A stretch of 64,000 bases of DNA. Origin: Saccharomycopsis fibuligera x Saccharomycopsis cf. fibuligera. Its lineage: Eukaryota; Ascomycota; Saccharomycetes; Ascoideales; Saccharomycopsidaceae. Every line of letters begins with the position of its first letter. Position 1 is the first letter of the stretch. The notes under the pieces are model-generated. The model did no database searches. It was not told the origin of the DNA and worked only from the letters and a program-made list of their open reading frames with translations. The stretch is taken from assembly GCA_001936135.1 (NCBI GenBank), contig CP012820.1, positions 248,001-312,000 on the forward strand, read 5' to 3'. This document shows, piece by piece, positions 1 to 10,360 of the stretch. A program made the position numbers and the translations under genes.

Positions 1-912
1 TAATAATGGCTCAGCTGGTTCTCTAAGTCCTTGCCTTTCTGATTGTATTTTTTCTGCCTTTTTATCTGGGCGTTCATCGGTATAACCTTGACTATCTTTA
101 ATCATTCTTCTTTTCTGTTGCATCCAATCCAAATCAGATATATTAGGATCAGTATTTTTCTCTTCAAGAACAGCTTCTTTAATGTCTGCTTTTTCATCAT
201 CAATTGCATTACTTTGGTCATCACCACGCTCTTGGTTAAAAGTGTCGTTATCCTTTGAAAAATCGCTCAACTTTATCATTGGCTCTTCAGCGCCATCATC
301 ATTGTTGGCCGACTGTTGCTGTTGATTTTTTGAGCCAAAATCTTCATACTCATCATCACTTGCTTGATCAACAGTAATTTTTTCTTCTTCATTACCTACC
401 GACTCGACAACAGCGTGTCTATTTGAATCACCCAAAATTCCATCATCCCATGATCTAACCTTGGAACTATGCTTAGTGGCTTCTAAAAATTCCTTCAACT
501 TTGGATTATTAGCGATCTGTTTATCAATGTCTTCTGTAACATTGAGCTTTCTCTTTTTGTTTTTCTGAAACTCCTCTTCTCTTTGCCTCAAGCGTTCTTC
601 TTGATCTCTTAATCGTTGCTGCTTTTCTCTTATCTTTTCCTTGACAGGTTTTGGCACTGTAGGGTCAGCGAAACTCTTAGCTAGCTGAACACTTATTCTT
701 GCAGTATGAATGAAACTTCCGTTGAAATATTTGACTGCATTCTCAGCATCATTCTGGTTCTTGAAACCCAAAAATGCAAATTTTCTGGACTCCCCATTTC
801 TAGATCTCATGAGCTTGACATCGGTGATATCGGGATACTTTTTGCCAAAGTGATCCTTCAAATTGTCCTCAGTAAAATACTTTGGCAAGTTCTTGACAAT
901 CAATCTGGACAT
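1..912 (-). CDS. MRD1: Mrd1, multiple-RRM rRNA-processing protein (N-terminal part, runs off the left edge)
   Basis: Only the first 304 codons lie in the window; the gene continues past base 1. Translation starts MSRLIVKNLP (RNP2 of the first RRM, residues 4-10), followed by RNP1-like KFAFLGF at residues 44-50, then a Lys/Glu/Arg-rich linker and a long acidic stretch. The order RRM1, then AKSFADP, then a basic helix, then an acidic linker is that of yeast Mrd1, a nucleolar protein of the SSU processome that binds pre-rRNA and U3 and is needed for 18S maturation. The start at 912 is the first ATG of the frame and sits directly before RRM1. The gene lies downstream of SRP54 on the same strand. 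The identification rests on the N-terminus only; the other RRMs are outside the window. Confidence 0.9.
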   Translation of the reverse strand, partial: MSRLIVKNLPKYFTEDNLKDHFGKKYPDITDVKLMRSRNGESRKFAFLGFKNQNDAENAVKYFNGSFIHTARISVQLAKSFADPTVPKPVKEKIREKQQRLRDQEERLRQREEEFQKNKKRKLNVTEDIDKQIANNPKLKEFLEATKHSSKVRSWDDGILGDSNRHAVVESVGNEEEKITVDQASDDEYEDFGSKNQQQQSANNDDGAEEPMIKLSDFSKDNDTFNQERGDDQSNAIDDEKADIKEAVLEEKNTDPNISDLDWMQQKRRMIKDSQGYTDERPDKKAEKIQSERQGLREPAEPLL

Positions 913-2229
913 ATTATTGAGATTAAACTTGGTTTGCTATATTTTAGTGAAGGTGAACTGATAAAAATAGGCAAAATTCAAGCAAAGACCAAATGTATAT
1001 TATAGACAGATGATCTTTACCAAAAAAAAAAAAAAAAATTTTTTATTTTTTCTTTTTTATTTTCTTCTTTTTGTCTTACCACTTGCAGAAAACCATCATC
1101 TGGCAGCATTATGCGTTGTCATGCATTATGGTCTACAACATCAGAAGCTACTGGATATTAACCAAAAAAAATTGCAATAAAATATTGAGATTGTACTTGT
1201 TAGCAGGTAAATCTGACAAACTACTTGATACGCCTCAAAGAAGAACAATTTTTCTATGCAAATTGTATTTATACATATATAATCTGTGTGATTCTAATTT
1301 TCAATTCTAATTTTCTTCTTCACCAGTTAGATTCACAGTCTCATGTTCCCTATGAAACGGCGGAATCAAAAGAGTTGTGATTTCTCTTATTACAGAAACC
1401 AACCATCAAATTTTATCTTTTTCAAACCTTATTTTTCATTTTGATTGTGAAAACGAAATGGGAAAATGCGTTGTATATTAAATGATGCCATGCATAATTT
1501 ATTATTGTAGAGCCCAAGCCAGCCATTTTGGCTCGATTGGCATATTCTTTTTCTATTCATTTCAACAAACCAAAAAGCGCCAGACAAACTAGGTCAATAG
1601 TTACGTTTTAATTCCCCTCATATAGAACCAAAAAAATGCGCCTTAATAATGTTATGAGCTCTACTGATTCCACAATCTGTGTACTTTTACGAGCAACATT
1701 GGCAATCAGCTTGAATTTATAGATGAACTCGCTATTGTAAGTACCATCAAGTTCGGTTTGGCATAAGCTTAGATATACCCGTATAGCACAGTACATGCTC
1801 TACCACAACCATGTCATCTTTAAATTTTGCAGCCAGAATGCTATTTTACAATGACACAATAAGTTATGTATTTGCTCTGTTATCATAAATTTATGAGTAA
1901 TATTATACTTTAAGTAGCACACTAGAATGTCGCTTTCTCTGTAAGAGCTGGGAGAAAATGCTGATTGATGTAAGATACAAATGCTGAATCATAACTACCT
2001 AGTATGATTAAATCAGAAGTAAACAATTTAGCCAAAAAGAGAAAACAAAATCGAACTAAATAAAACAAAAAAGAAAACGAAAGAAGAAAATAATGATAAC
2101 TTCAGGACTAAAAAAGGAATTGTTTTTATACATAGCAGGGGAGCATCATCCATATCAAAAGAGAACAAGAAGACAACAGAAAGGGGGGGGGGGAGCAAAA
2201 GAATGTAAATAGTAGAATACACATCCTTA
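913..2229. other. Intergenic region upstream of MRD1
   Basis: About 1.3 kb between two minus-strand genes, holding the MRD1 promoter and the SRP54 3' end. It contains an A17/T-rich run near 1021-1060 and a G10 run near 2185. Short open frames here lack ATG starts or family resemblance. No tRNA-like box A/box B pair was seen. Confidence 0.7.
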
Positions 2230-3879
2230 CTAACCCATACCAAATTGCTTCATCATTTTCTGTATCATTTGAGGATTTTGCTTCATCATATTTTGTACTT
2301 CAGCAGGGTTAGGCATACCTGGCATACCGCCACCACCACCGCCCATCATCTTCATCATATCGCCCATACTTGGCATGCCACCAGCACCACCGCCGCCACC
2401 ACCAAACATGTTCATCATGTTTTGCATCATGCCTGGATTTTGTTGCATTTGTTGCATTGCACGATTCATGTTTGCTGGACTCAACATGTTTGCGAGGCCG
2501 CCCCTACCAGCACCAGCACCGCCGGCACCTGGCATTCCTGGAAACCCACCGGCACCAGCACCACCCTTTTGCATATCCATCATGCTCTTGGAACCTTTAG
2601 CGATACGAGCCATTGTTTTCTGTTGAAGCAAAACCATTTCAACATCGGCAACACTTGTACCGGAGCCTCTTGCGACTCTAACGATTCTTGATGGTTGATC
2701 AATGAAAATTTCACCATCACTGTCTAATTCTTTCTTGGTCATTGAGTCCATGATGAATACCATACGTTTCAAACGATAACTGGCTTCGTCTTCACTAACA
2801 CCTTGCATCATATTGGACATGCCCGGGATCATGGAAGCAATCTTGGACAATGGGCCCATCTTGAGCATGTTGTTCATTTGTGTTTGGAAATCTCTGAGGG
2901 TGAATTTCCCTTCCTGAAAATTTTTGATGGTATCCTTTTGATCCAAATTGAGTGATTGTACATGCTCCATTAGCCCTTGGATATCACCGATTCCCAAAAG
3001 TTTGGAAATGAAAGACTTTGGTGAGAAAGTTTCCAAATCTTGAATATGTTCACCTGTACCAATGAAAACAATTGGGGTGTTAGTAGCAGCTACCGCACTA
3101 ATTGCACCACCACCTTTAGCATGCCCATCCATCTTGGTCAAGATAATCGAACCGAAATCAGCAGCTTCTTTGAAAGCTTTACTTTGAGGCTCAGCAGCTT
3201 GACCAATGGATCCATCCAAGACCATGATAGTTTGATTAGGTTGCACAGCTTGGCCAATCTGCACCATTTCATCAAACAAATCTTGTTCTTGTCTATGACG
3301 ACCGGAAGTATCGACAATTATAATTTCGAATTTTTCCTTCTTGAACTTGTCTACCCCCAATTTGGCTACTTTCACAGGGTCTGTTTCGGTATAAGACCCA
3401 TAAAATGGAATACGAGCCTTAGTGGCATTTTGCTTCAATTGATCAAAAGCCCCAGCACGGAAAGTGTCAGCGCAAACAAGCCCAACTTTGAAGTTCCGTC
3501 TTTGGTAATAGTTGGCCAATTTGGTACAAGTGGTAGTTTTACCAGCCCCCTGCAACCCAACGAACATAATCACATTACTTTGATGCTTTTTTGGCTTGTA
3601 TGGCTCGGTTTTGCAGTCCACTAATCCAACAAGTTCATCAAAGACAGTTTTCTGAATCAATCTCTTTTTGTTGACCCCTGGCAAGTTATCCTTGCCCTGA
3701 ATTTGAGAACGAATACGGTCTCTGAGTTTGGCCACCAAGCGGAAATTCACATCAGATTCAAGAAGAGCATTGCAAATTTCTTTTAACATGAGATTGATGG
3801 CATCTTCGTTAACAACGTCGGATTTGGTGACGTCTGCAATGGCGCTATTGATACGGCGCCCGAGGTCTGCTAACACCAT
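2230..3879 (-). CDS. SRP54: Signal recognition particle 54 kDa subunit
   Basis: 549 residues, close to yeast Srp54 (541). This is the GTPase that binds signal sequences of nascent chains and docks with the SRP receptor at the ER. It has an N-terminal helical N domain (1-95), then the G domain with P-loop GLQGAGKT (108-115), DTFRAGA (138-144), DTSGRH (190-195) and [11 protein letters not shown] (248-258). A Met-rich M domain follows from about residue 325; it contains [10 protein letters not shown] and ends in a low-complexity Gly/Met/Pro tail (MMKMMGG-type) that forms the greasy signal-peptide groove. The ATG at 3879 precedes the conserved MVLADLG start. The Gly-rich inserts in the tail are longer than in many homologues. 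No frameshift is seen. Confidence 0.98.
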   Translation of the reverse strand: MVLADLGRRINSAIADVTKSDVVNEDAINLMLKEICNALLESDVNFRLVAKLRDRIRSQIQGKDNLPGVNKKRLIQKTVFDELVGLVDCKTEPYKPKKHQSNVIMFVGLQGAGKTTTCTKLANYYQRRNFKVGLVCADTFRAGAFDQLKQNATKARIPFYGSYTETDPVKVAKLGVDKFKKEKFEIIIVDTSGRHRQEQDLFDEMVQIGQAVQPNQTIMVLDGSIGQAAEPQSKAFKEAADFGSIILTKMDGHAKGGGAISAVAATNTPIVFIGTGEHIQDLETFSPKSFISKLLGIGDIQGLMEHVQSLNLDQKDTIKNFQEGKFTLRDFQTQMNNMLKMGPLSKIASMIPGMSNMMQGVSEDEASYRLKRMVFIMDSMTKKELDSDGEIFIDQPSRIVRVARGSGTSVADVEMVLLQQKTMARIAKGSKSMMDMQKGGAGAGGFPGMPGAGGAGAGRGGLANMLSPANMNRAMQQMQQNPGMMQNMMNMFGGGGGGAGGMPSMGDMMKMMGGGGGGMPGMPNPAEVQNMMKQNPQMIQKMMKQFGMG

Positions 3880-4814
3880 TATGAAGTTTGTGTATTGATA
3901 CTGGCGTGAGTAATAATAACAAACGCTATTTGGTTTTTTTTCAAGCTGTGTTGAGTGCCACTGAGAATATCAATTATTTGAGTGATGATGATATATGTAT
4001 AGTGTGTGTGCCAACGTCCTCCCTCGGTCTCAGTGATCTCCATCCATTCTGCTGGCGGTTGCCATCTAAAATCAAAAGAAAAGAAAAAAATGGCAGGAAA
4101 AACATGGGATTGCCCGGCTATACTTGCTGAACAATTTCGGAACGCACTACGGGGCACATCTATTTATACGCTAATGCATAAGCATTATTTTTATCGGACG
4201 TACAGCACCAGATAATTTTAATAAAAGTTGGAGACTAAATGTAAGAAGCAAAAGTATTTTTGAGGAACAAATCAAAATCAGCTATAAATAATTGCAAGTA
4301 TGTATAAAAGTGTCAAAACTTTGCAGGAAGACGCAACAACTGTTTTTTTTACAACAGGCGGGAACGAGTTTAGCACAACCATTTGTAAAGCACGTAAAAT
4401 GTCAAAAGAAGTAGAATTTTAGTGTTTCACAGAATAACCAGTAACAAATAAAAAAAAAAAAAAAAAAATAATAATAATAATAAAAAGTAATAGTAATAAA
4501 AGTAAAGTTAAAAAGTGAATAAATTTTATCAGATAGCAGAACAAACATTAAACGTAAAAGACATTACCAACGTGAGAAAAATGAAAATTAGAAAATGGGA
4601 CAATGAGAAAATGAGAAAATGAGAAAATGAGAAAAAAATAATGATATAATGTAACAACAGGAACAAAAAAGAACAAAGAGAACAAGGTGTGTATATATAG
4701 TGAACATAGTAAATTTAATTAATTAGTTAATTAATCATTCATTAACATATAAGCAATGCAACAACCTTCAGAAACAAAAAAACATCCAGCATAGCCAACA
4801 ACGCAGCTTCCGGC
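3880..4814. other. Intergenic region with short GAGAAAAT tandem repeat
   Basis: About 0.9 kb holding the SRP54 promoter and the CKB1 3' end. An A-rich run lies at 4450-4500. A short array of near-identical GAGAAAAT units lies at about 4590-4635. No gene or RNA was recognised. Confidence 0.7.
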
Positions 4815-5792
4815 TCAGTTATTGACGCTCATTATGCTATCTTCTTGACTTTTCATTGTTATGTCATCATCGTCGCCGCCGGCGGCAGTTTTCTTTGACC
4901 CTAATGACGATAATGCTTTACTACTCTGCTTTGACACTTTAGCAGCTCCTATTGCTCCAGCAACAGCTTTTGCGGCAGTGTCTTCGTCATCACCTTCTTC
5001 GTCATCGTCGTCCTCGTCATCATCATCTTCTTCGCCGTCCTCGTCATCGCTTAGCTCCTCCACACTAGGAACGGTGTATTCACATTTATCAAATTCCTTT
5101 AGTTCTTCTTCAGTGCGTGGGAATTGCCTTAGCCATTTCATTCTTGGGCCACATCTGCTGTACTCGCTGATCTTGAATCCGAAAATCTTAAGCGAGAAAC
5201 TTTCCTTCTGGTGCCTAAGCTGAGCCTGTCTTTGCACTTCTTCAAAGGTGTTTATGAATAATCCAGGAAACGTGGTGCCGAAATACGCACCGTCAATGTT
5301 CAAGTATCTGGAACTAGTCGGGAAGTAAATATCGCAACAGCATGGACAGTATAGCCTGACAGTTTCTCCACCAGGTTGGTCGTATCTTCCAATTGGCAAC
5401 AAGAGCATCCCATCACAGCCGACTCTCGAACAGGCGCCAAAATGGCCATTTTCGTACTTTTCCGCCATGGCGTTCAACCCCTCTTTGGTCAAGATGTATC
5501 TAGCGTGAATCAAGCCATAAAGTTCCTCGGCACTATGTTCGATCAACGTCAACTCAGAGGTGCTGATAGGGGAGTCTGGCTCGAAGTCTAGTATCAAGTC
5601 GAGCGCCTCGCGATAGTGAGGCACAACGGCAGAAAGACCCGTCAAGTTGAAGTTATCCTCAATGAAGTCCTGGGAGACTTCCACAAAGTAATCATGGCCA
5701 AACAAAGTGCAGTAGTTGGAAATCCAGGAGTCGTATTCTTCGGACGACACGTCGTCGACGCCATTTTGCTGGTTGCCTTTCCACACTGACAT
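4815..5792 (-). CDS. CKB1: Casein kinase II regulatory (beta) subunit
   Basis: 325 residues from the ATG at 5792. The frame stays open 44 codons further upstream, but CK2-beta proteins start near MSVWKG, so the internal ATG was chosen. This is the regulatory subunit that dimerises through a zinc ribbon and bridges two CK2 catalytic subunits. Zinc cysteines are C121, C126, C149 and C152 (CxxxxC and CPxC spacing as in the family). The segments LYGLIHARYI, GPRMKWLRQFP and FPGLFI are family signatures, and the GPRMKWLRQ ending favours Ckb1 over Ckb2. After the core there is an unusual tail of about 80 residues: a Glu/Asp run, then an Ala/Ser/Lys-rich part. It is the first clearly G+C-rich gene from the left and is divergent from GET1. 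Confidence 0.95.
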   Translation of the reverse strand: MSVWKGNQQNGVDDVSSEEYDSWISNYCTLFGHDYFVEVSQDFIEDNFNLTGLSAVVPHYREALDLILDFEPDSPISTSELTLIEHSAEELYGLIHARYILTKEGLNAMAEKYENGHFGACSRVGCDGMLLLPIGRYDQPGGETVRLYCPCCCDIYFPTSSRYLNIDGAYFGTTFPGLFINTFEEVQRQAQLRHQKESFSLKIFGFKISEYSRCGPRMKWLRQFPRTEEELKEFDKCEYTVPSVEELSDDEDGEEDDDDEDDDDEEGDDEDTAAKAVAGAIGAAKVSKQSSKALSSLGSKKTAAGGDDDDITMKSQEDSIMSVNN

Positions 5793-6313
5793 GCTTTGAC
5801 GGATATTGGATGTCGTGTGTTTATGTAGCTTGGTTGAGGAAGGGGGCGGTGGGAAGGGCTGTTGCTTGAAAATATAGAGATAGCTTTTTTGTGTGTGACG
5901 GTGAATTGAGCCGTTGCGAAGCAAAAGCCAAACAGTGATGTATCTGGTAGTAGCACACTATGGTGTGGAGCGTGTAGTGTCGCAATGAGAACCAGTAGCC
6001 ACCGTATCCTAATTGTGATATGTATAGTCTGTTGGTTGACTTTGTTTTCCGCTGAGATTTGAGATTAGCGGCAAAATTTTTTTTTTTTTTTTTTTTTTTA
6101 ATATCAATCTTTATTTTTCTTGTTTTTCCTGACGAAAGAGCCGCTTACAGGGCTACCCGTCCCAAAGCCGCGCACTGAGGGCGGCGGCGGTACTCGCTAC
6201 GTGCTACATGGAGAAGACAAGAGAAGACAAGACAAGAGAAACACAAGGGACAGAAGAAGCCCGGGATACAAAATACGCGCAAAAGTGTCAGCAAGGACAA
6301 CTGGACCTCCATC
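5793..6313. other. Divergent promoter region CKB1/GET1
   Basis: About 520 bp shared by CKB1 (minus) and GET1 (plus). It contains a T23 run at 6077-6099. No further coding sequence is supported. Confidence 0.7.
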
Positions 6314-6979
6314 ATGGAAGCATTGCTCATCATAATCTTTGCCATCTTGGTGGTGAAACACCTTGTCAAGCTGTTCGGCAAGGACAAGCTATCCCAGCAT
6401 TTATACAATGTCTATCTCTACGTGAGTGCCAACAAGGACTACAAGCAGCTCCATCAGCTCAAGGTCGAGCTACGGGCGATCCACAAAGAAAGACTCTCAA
6501 TCTCTGCCCAGGACCAGTACGCCAAGTGGACAAAGTTGAATCGCAGGTACGACAAGTTGAAGGCCGAAGTGGACCAGTTGGAGAAAAACACCCTTTCCAA
6601 GCAAGCCGCATACTTGACCAAAATCGGCTACTTGGTGACGTTCCTCACCACGGTCCCACTATGGTACTATAGAGTGGTGTACAGAAAGCAGGCGCTTTTT
6701 TATTTGCCGAAGGGGTTGCTCCCGGCGCCGATGGAGTACAGTCTTGCTTTCCCGTCTGTGTCCAGGGGGGTTGTTGGGCTAGGCGGCTGGGTCTATGTGG
6801 TTAACAAAGTACTTGATACGGCAGAGTTTTTGGTGGTTACGTTGTTCTTCAGCGAGAAGGTGGCTGGCCCAAGCAGCGGGGCCGGTGCTGGGGCCGGTGC
6901 CGGTGCTGGGGCTGCTGAGCCAGGAAGCGAGAAGGTGGAGCACGCAAAGATTGCTGAAGTGGCCGAGGAGGATGAATGA
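6314..6979 (+). CDS. GET1: Get1, ER membrane receptor subunit for tail-anchored proteins
   Basis: 221 residues (yeast Get1 235). It has a first membrane segment at about residues 1-20, a basic coiled coil at about 40-95 with KLKAEVDQLEK, a second segment near 98-118 and a third near 145-180. This is the WRB/Get1 topology in which the cytosolic coiled coil opens the Get3 dimer so that Get1/Get2 can insert tail-anchored proteins into the ER. The ATG at 6314 gives the hydrophobic N-terminus MEALLIIIFAIL. The C-terminus carries a Gly-Ala dipeptide run (GAGAGAGAGAGAA) encoded by GGTGCTGGGGCC-type repeats, then an acidic end. It is convergent with the CoA-transferase gene. Confidence 0.95.
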   Translation: MEALLIIIFAILVVKHLVKLFGKDKLSQHLYNVYLYVSANKDYKQLHQLKVELRAIHKERLSISAQDQYAKWTKLNRRYDKLKAEVDQLEKNTLSKQAAYLTKIGYLVTFLTTVPLWYYRVVYRKQALFYLPKGLLPAPMEYSLAFPSVSRGVVGLGGWVYVVNKVLDTAEFLVVTLFFSEKVAGPSSGAGAGAGAGAGAAEPGSEKVEHAKIAEVAEEDE

Positions 6980-7499
6980 GTCTAGCACGCCGGAGGGCTG
7001 AAGACAACGGCCTTCAAAAATACATATATATATAATTCATTATTATTATTATTATTATAATTACTATTGTTTCTTTTTGTCTTTTTTTTCTTCGCATCCG
7101 TAGCCAACGGTCGTGCACCTGTTCAATACCACGCCCTGCCATTGTGTGTAGTATATTCGCCTAGCCGAGTCTTGCAATGGGGACTACCTCCAAATGGCAG
7201 AATTCCGCAGCGGCATGTTGAGCATTGGCTACCACTCTCTTACGCGAGCGCTGGGCGCAATGGGTGTGTCCACGATGCATGCCATTTATTGACGGCGGAG
7301 ACAGCACGTACGCGCGTACGTAAGATCGAAACCGCGGCACTACAACCTGAAGACTAAAACAAACAGCACAATACGCTACGCTACGCCACGGCCCACTGCT
7401 AGACTATGTGAGCCCGCAACGCAACGCAACCGAAAAGAACAAGAAACAAAAAGACAAACAGCACCAGCACTTCGGCAACCAGCAGCCGGTCGACAAAAA
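6980..7499. other. Convergent intergenic region GET1/CoA-transferase
   Basis: About 520 bp between two 3' ends. A TAT/ATT microsatellite lies at about 7020-7062, followed by pyrimidine runs that may serve as terminators. No gene was recognised. Confidence 0.65.
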
Positions 7500-9284
7500 T
7501 CACAACACCACGCACGCACCACTGCTTTCGCCGCTCTTGCTTTTGAGCTGCGCGTCCCAGGCAGCAGTGAAGGTGCCGATTGGGTAAGACCCAACGCGCG
7601 GGCTCAAGTCGATATCGCCCAATTCCAAGGGCGACTTCAAGTAGCTCATGGTTTCCTTGGCGCCGCCGTCGGCCCAGCCGGACTCAACCACGCCAAAGTT
7701 CTCCTTTCTGAACAAGTTTGGGTACAACTTCTTGAAGAAAATGACGGCCTTGGGGATCAAGATTGTCATGTCGTGGTGGTGTCTGAGCTTGACTAAGGAG
7801 GTCTCCGGGTTGTCGTCCCTGGACGCTTCCTCTCTCAATCTCTGCTGCTCCTGCTGAGGCAACAATCCCAAGCGCAAGAGGAAAATGTCGTACTGTGTCA
7901 AGGAGAGGTCCACGTTGTACGAGCCGCCTTCCAAGCTCCGCTTGTACAACCCGTTCAAGATCCCCACTACGCCAAGGAACGCGACCTGGTAGTCAGCGTT
8001 GGGGAAGACTGGAATCACCGGCTCGTCCAAGCCCAAGAACTTGCCGTGCTCCCAGGTGACGCCCGTGATGCAGTCGGAGATCTGCTGCCAGCCGGAACGG
8101 TGGGCCCAGGGCCCCTTGTAGCCGTAGCAGTTTTCCCTGGCAAAGACAATGCCCCTGCCTCTCTTCTTTGCCACGTACTGGATGTACTGCTGGGAAAACC
8201 CAAGCTTGGCGAGGGCGTTTGGTCTGAACCCGTCGATGAACACGTCGGCGTCCTGGATCAACTTGTCCAAGGTCTTCTTGCCGGCTTCGGTTTTCAAGTC
8301 AATGGTGGTGTCTTTTTTCCCCAAGTTACCGTCGAACAACAAGATGGCCATGTCCGGGTTCTTGTCGCTGGAAACGCGGACGACGTTGGCGCCCAAGAAG
8401 GCCAAGTACTTGGAGATTTGCGGGGCAGCAATGACTCTGGAGACGTCGAGCACGTTGACGCCTTCCAACGGCCTGAGGTTTTTGCTGCCGCTGCCGCTGC
8501 CGCTGCCTGCGGCTGGCCACTCGACCGGCGGCAACGAGGCGTTGACCTTCTCAAAGCCAAACACCGGCTCCTGGCTCAAGATTTTGCCGTGCTCAGTCTG
8601 CGCGAATTCCTGCTGGGTTAGGCAGACTGCCCCCGTTTGTCTGTATCTCTCGTTGGAGGTGACGTCGAGCCACTCGCTGTCGTGCTTTTTGCACTCGTTG
8701 TTGAAGAACTCCACCACCCGGGCTCTGTCGCTGCTGAGCTCCTTGTTGTGTAGCGGCAAGCCGAGCATTGTCAACGTGGCGTCCGAGTCCATGCCGCCGT
8801 GCAAGTGGAAGTACTTGCCGTCTCTGGTCTGGTAGATGTTGGTGACCAACGTGCGGTACAACTCGGACAAGTTCTCCTTCTTGTCGTAGCGGACCCATCT
8901 GCGTCTCACCTCCGGGTCCAAGAAGGTCTTGTTCTCGTCAAACGAGACCAACCCGACCGAGATCAAGTTGGTGGTGGCCCGGTCGAGGTCGACCACCACC
9001 TGGCCGTCGACTCGCTGGGCAGCTTCGGCGGCGCCGTATCTCTGGGCAACAATCGCCTGCGAAAGGGCGCCGATGACCCCCCAGATCCCGGCAGAGGACT
9101 CGGTGAACTTCAACGACGACGGGATGATGGGCCTGTCGATGCCGGCGTACGACTTGTACTGGACACCGGCTGCGTAGGCTTGCACCTGCTGGGAAAATTG
9201 GAGCGCAGGGTCGTTAATTAATTTGGCTGCGACCTTGGCGGCCTCGGCCTTGAGAGAGTAGTCGCTGTTGTCGGACGAGGACAT
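7500..9284 (-). CDS. CaiB/BaiF family (class III) CoA-transferase
   Basis: 594 residues from the ATG at 9284; the frame is open 50 codons upstream, but MSSSDNSDYS is the first plausible start. The class III CoA-transferase fold is seen in the second half: a nucleotide-fold segment LEGVNVLDVSRVIAAP with YLAFLGANVVRV, DLKTEAGKKTLDKLI, DVFIDGFRPNALAKLGF, GYGYKGP-like ENCYGYKGPW, and PVFPNADYQ. Asp431 of that last segment matches the catalytic Asp of CaiB/Frc, which forms the acyl anhydride. The N-terminal about 280 residues look like a second, degenerate half, as in other long fungal members. It is probably a soluble enzyme that moves CoA between carboxylic acids; the substrate is unknown. It is divergent from the AtuA-like gene across about 1.1 kb, suggesting co-regulation in one catabolic route. 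High G+C third positions. Confidence 0.88.
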   Translation of the reverse strand: MSSSDNSDYSLKAEAAKVAAKLINDPALQFSQQVQAYAAGVQYKSYAGIDRPIIPSSLKFTESSAGIWGVIGALSQAIVAQRYGAAEAAQRVDGQVVVDLDRATTNLISVGLVSFDENKTFLDPEVRRRWVRYDKKENLSELYRTLVTNIYQTRDGKYFHLHGGMDSDATLTMLGLPLHNKELSSDRARVVEFFNNECKKHDSEWLDVTSNERYRQTGAVCLTQQEFAQTEHGKILSQEPVFGFEKVNASLPPVEWPAAGSGSGSGSKNLRPLEGVNVLDVSRVIAAPQISKYLAFLGANVVRVSSDKNPDMAILLFDGNLGKKDTTIDLKTEAGKKTLDKLIQDADVFIDGFRPNALAKLGFSQQYIQYVAKKRGRGIVFARENCYGYKGPWAHRSGWQQISDCITGVTWEHGKFLGLDEPVIPVFPNADYQVAFLGVVGILNGLYKRSLEGGSYNVDLSLTQYDIFLLRLGLLPQQEQQRLREEASRDDNPETSLVKLRHHHDMTILIPKAVIFFKKLYPNLFRKENFGVVESGWADGGAKETMSYLKSPLELGDIDLSPRVGSYPIGTFTAAWDAQLKSKSGESSGACVVL

Positions 9285-10360
9285 GGTGTGTTTGGGCTGA
9301 GCTTCCTTCGTGGAGGTGTGTGTGTGGACAACAACAGCGGACTGGACTGGAGCAGCAACAGGAACCACGAAATACATGTGTATATATACTACCCACCCAC
9401 ACCCACACACACCCGCACACACACATGTATACATACATGTGCGGTAACGCTGTTTCGCAAACGGCTTTTGCTATTAGATCTAAAGCGACCTCAAGAGCAG
9501 CATTGTTTTTTCTTTTTTTTTTTTTTTTCTTAGGCCCCAGCGTGGACTAGAGGAGCTTGGAGATCTGCGAGCTGGCTAGCGCGCGCCGGTGCAGACTGGC
9601 CCACCCGATGCGGGACTGGTAATGCTGTACGACGGACGGGCCTACGAACGAAACAGGGAGCCGCCTGGAGCCGCCTGGCGCCGCCTGGCGCTAGTGGGCG
9701 GCGGGCGCTTGTGGGCGGACGCTCGTGCTTGGGTTTCGTATCTGTCTGTCTGAACACAGAGCGGACTCGGCGCGGCGCGGGGCGGCGCGGCGTGGTGTCG
9801 CTCTTTCTCCGCAGCGCGAGTGTTTTTTCTTGTTTACGCCCCCATGCAGGCGCGCGCAGGCTGATGCATCGTGGATCTGACGTGCGTCTGGCGGCAGTGG
9901 CGCCCTTTTTTTGCGCGCCCGCGCGGCCGCTCTGTCCGCGCTCTGCTGCACAGCACCGCTCTGCGGCTGGCGAGGTAGCCGCCGATCCCGCTCGGTATCC
10001 GCCGATCCTGCTCGGGAGCGCCTCTCGCGGCCGAGCCGAGAGGGTTTCACTGGGAAATTAGTTGCGCGGTGGTGCTTTTTGCTTCCTGCTCGTGGTTGCC
10101 CGTGGGTATGCTTTTATACTCCACGCGCGCCCTTGTATCTCCAGGACGGTGCGATCCGCTGTCTTTTATACTGGGCGTCTCTTCCTTTTCACCCACTCAT
10201 TCATTCATTTATTCCTGCATTCCCTCTCTCCCTCTTTCCAGGAATTAACGCCCAAGTGCTGGCTAGCGCTCTACACCAACAGCGAAAACCACGCCGCCGC
10301 GCCCATCGAACATCGAACATCGAGCATCGAGAACACAGAAACAGCCGCCGCGCCCACAGC
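9285..10360. promoter_or_regulatory. GC-rich bidirectional promoter between CoA-transferase and AtuA-like genes
   Basis: About 1.1 kb separates the two divergent starts. The minus side has a CACACCC/ACACAC-rich tract (about 9390-9425) and a T-run at 9510-9530. The middle (about 9540-10060) is very G+C-rich, with short direct repeats (gccgcctggcgccgcctgg near 9660-9690; two gatcc/tgctcgg-type copies near 9980-10015). The plus side has ATTCATTC-like pyrimidine tracts near 10195-10240 just before the leader. Open frames in the GC-rich part are attributed to base composition. Confidence 0.6.

Noticed and set aside
2245-2691. Plus-strand open frame of about 148 codons (His/Thr-rich) opposite SRP54
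   Set aside because: Antisense shadow of the Met/Gly-rich SRP54 tail.
8046-8835. Long plus-strand frames opposite the CoA-transferase gene
   Set aside because: Shadows produced by the high-GC codon bias of the true minus-strand gene.
9911-10360. N-terminal extension of the AtuA-like frame by 150 codons
   Set aside because: Starts inside GC-rich promoter DNA, low complexity, no family match; the ATG at 10361 begins the conserved core.
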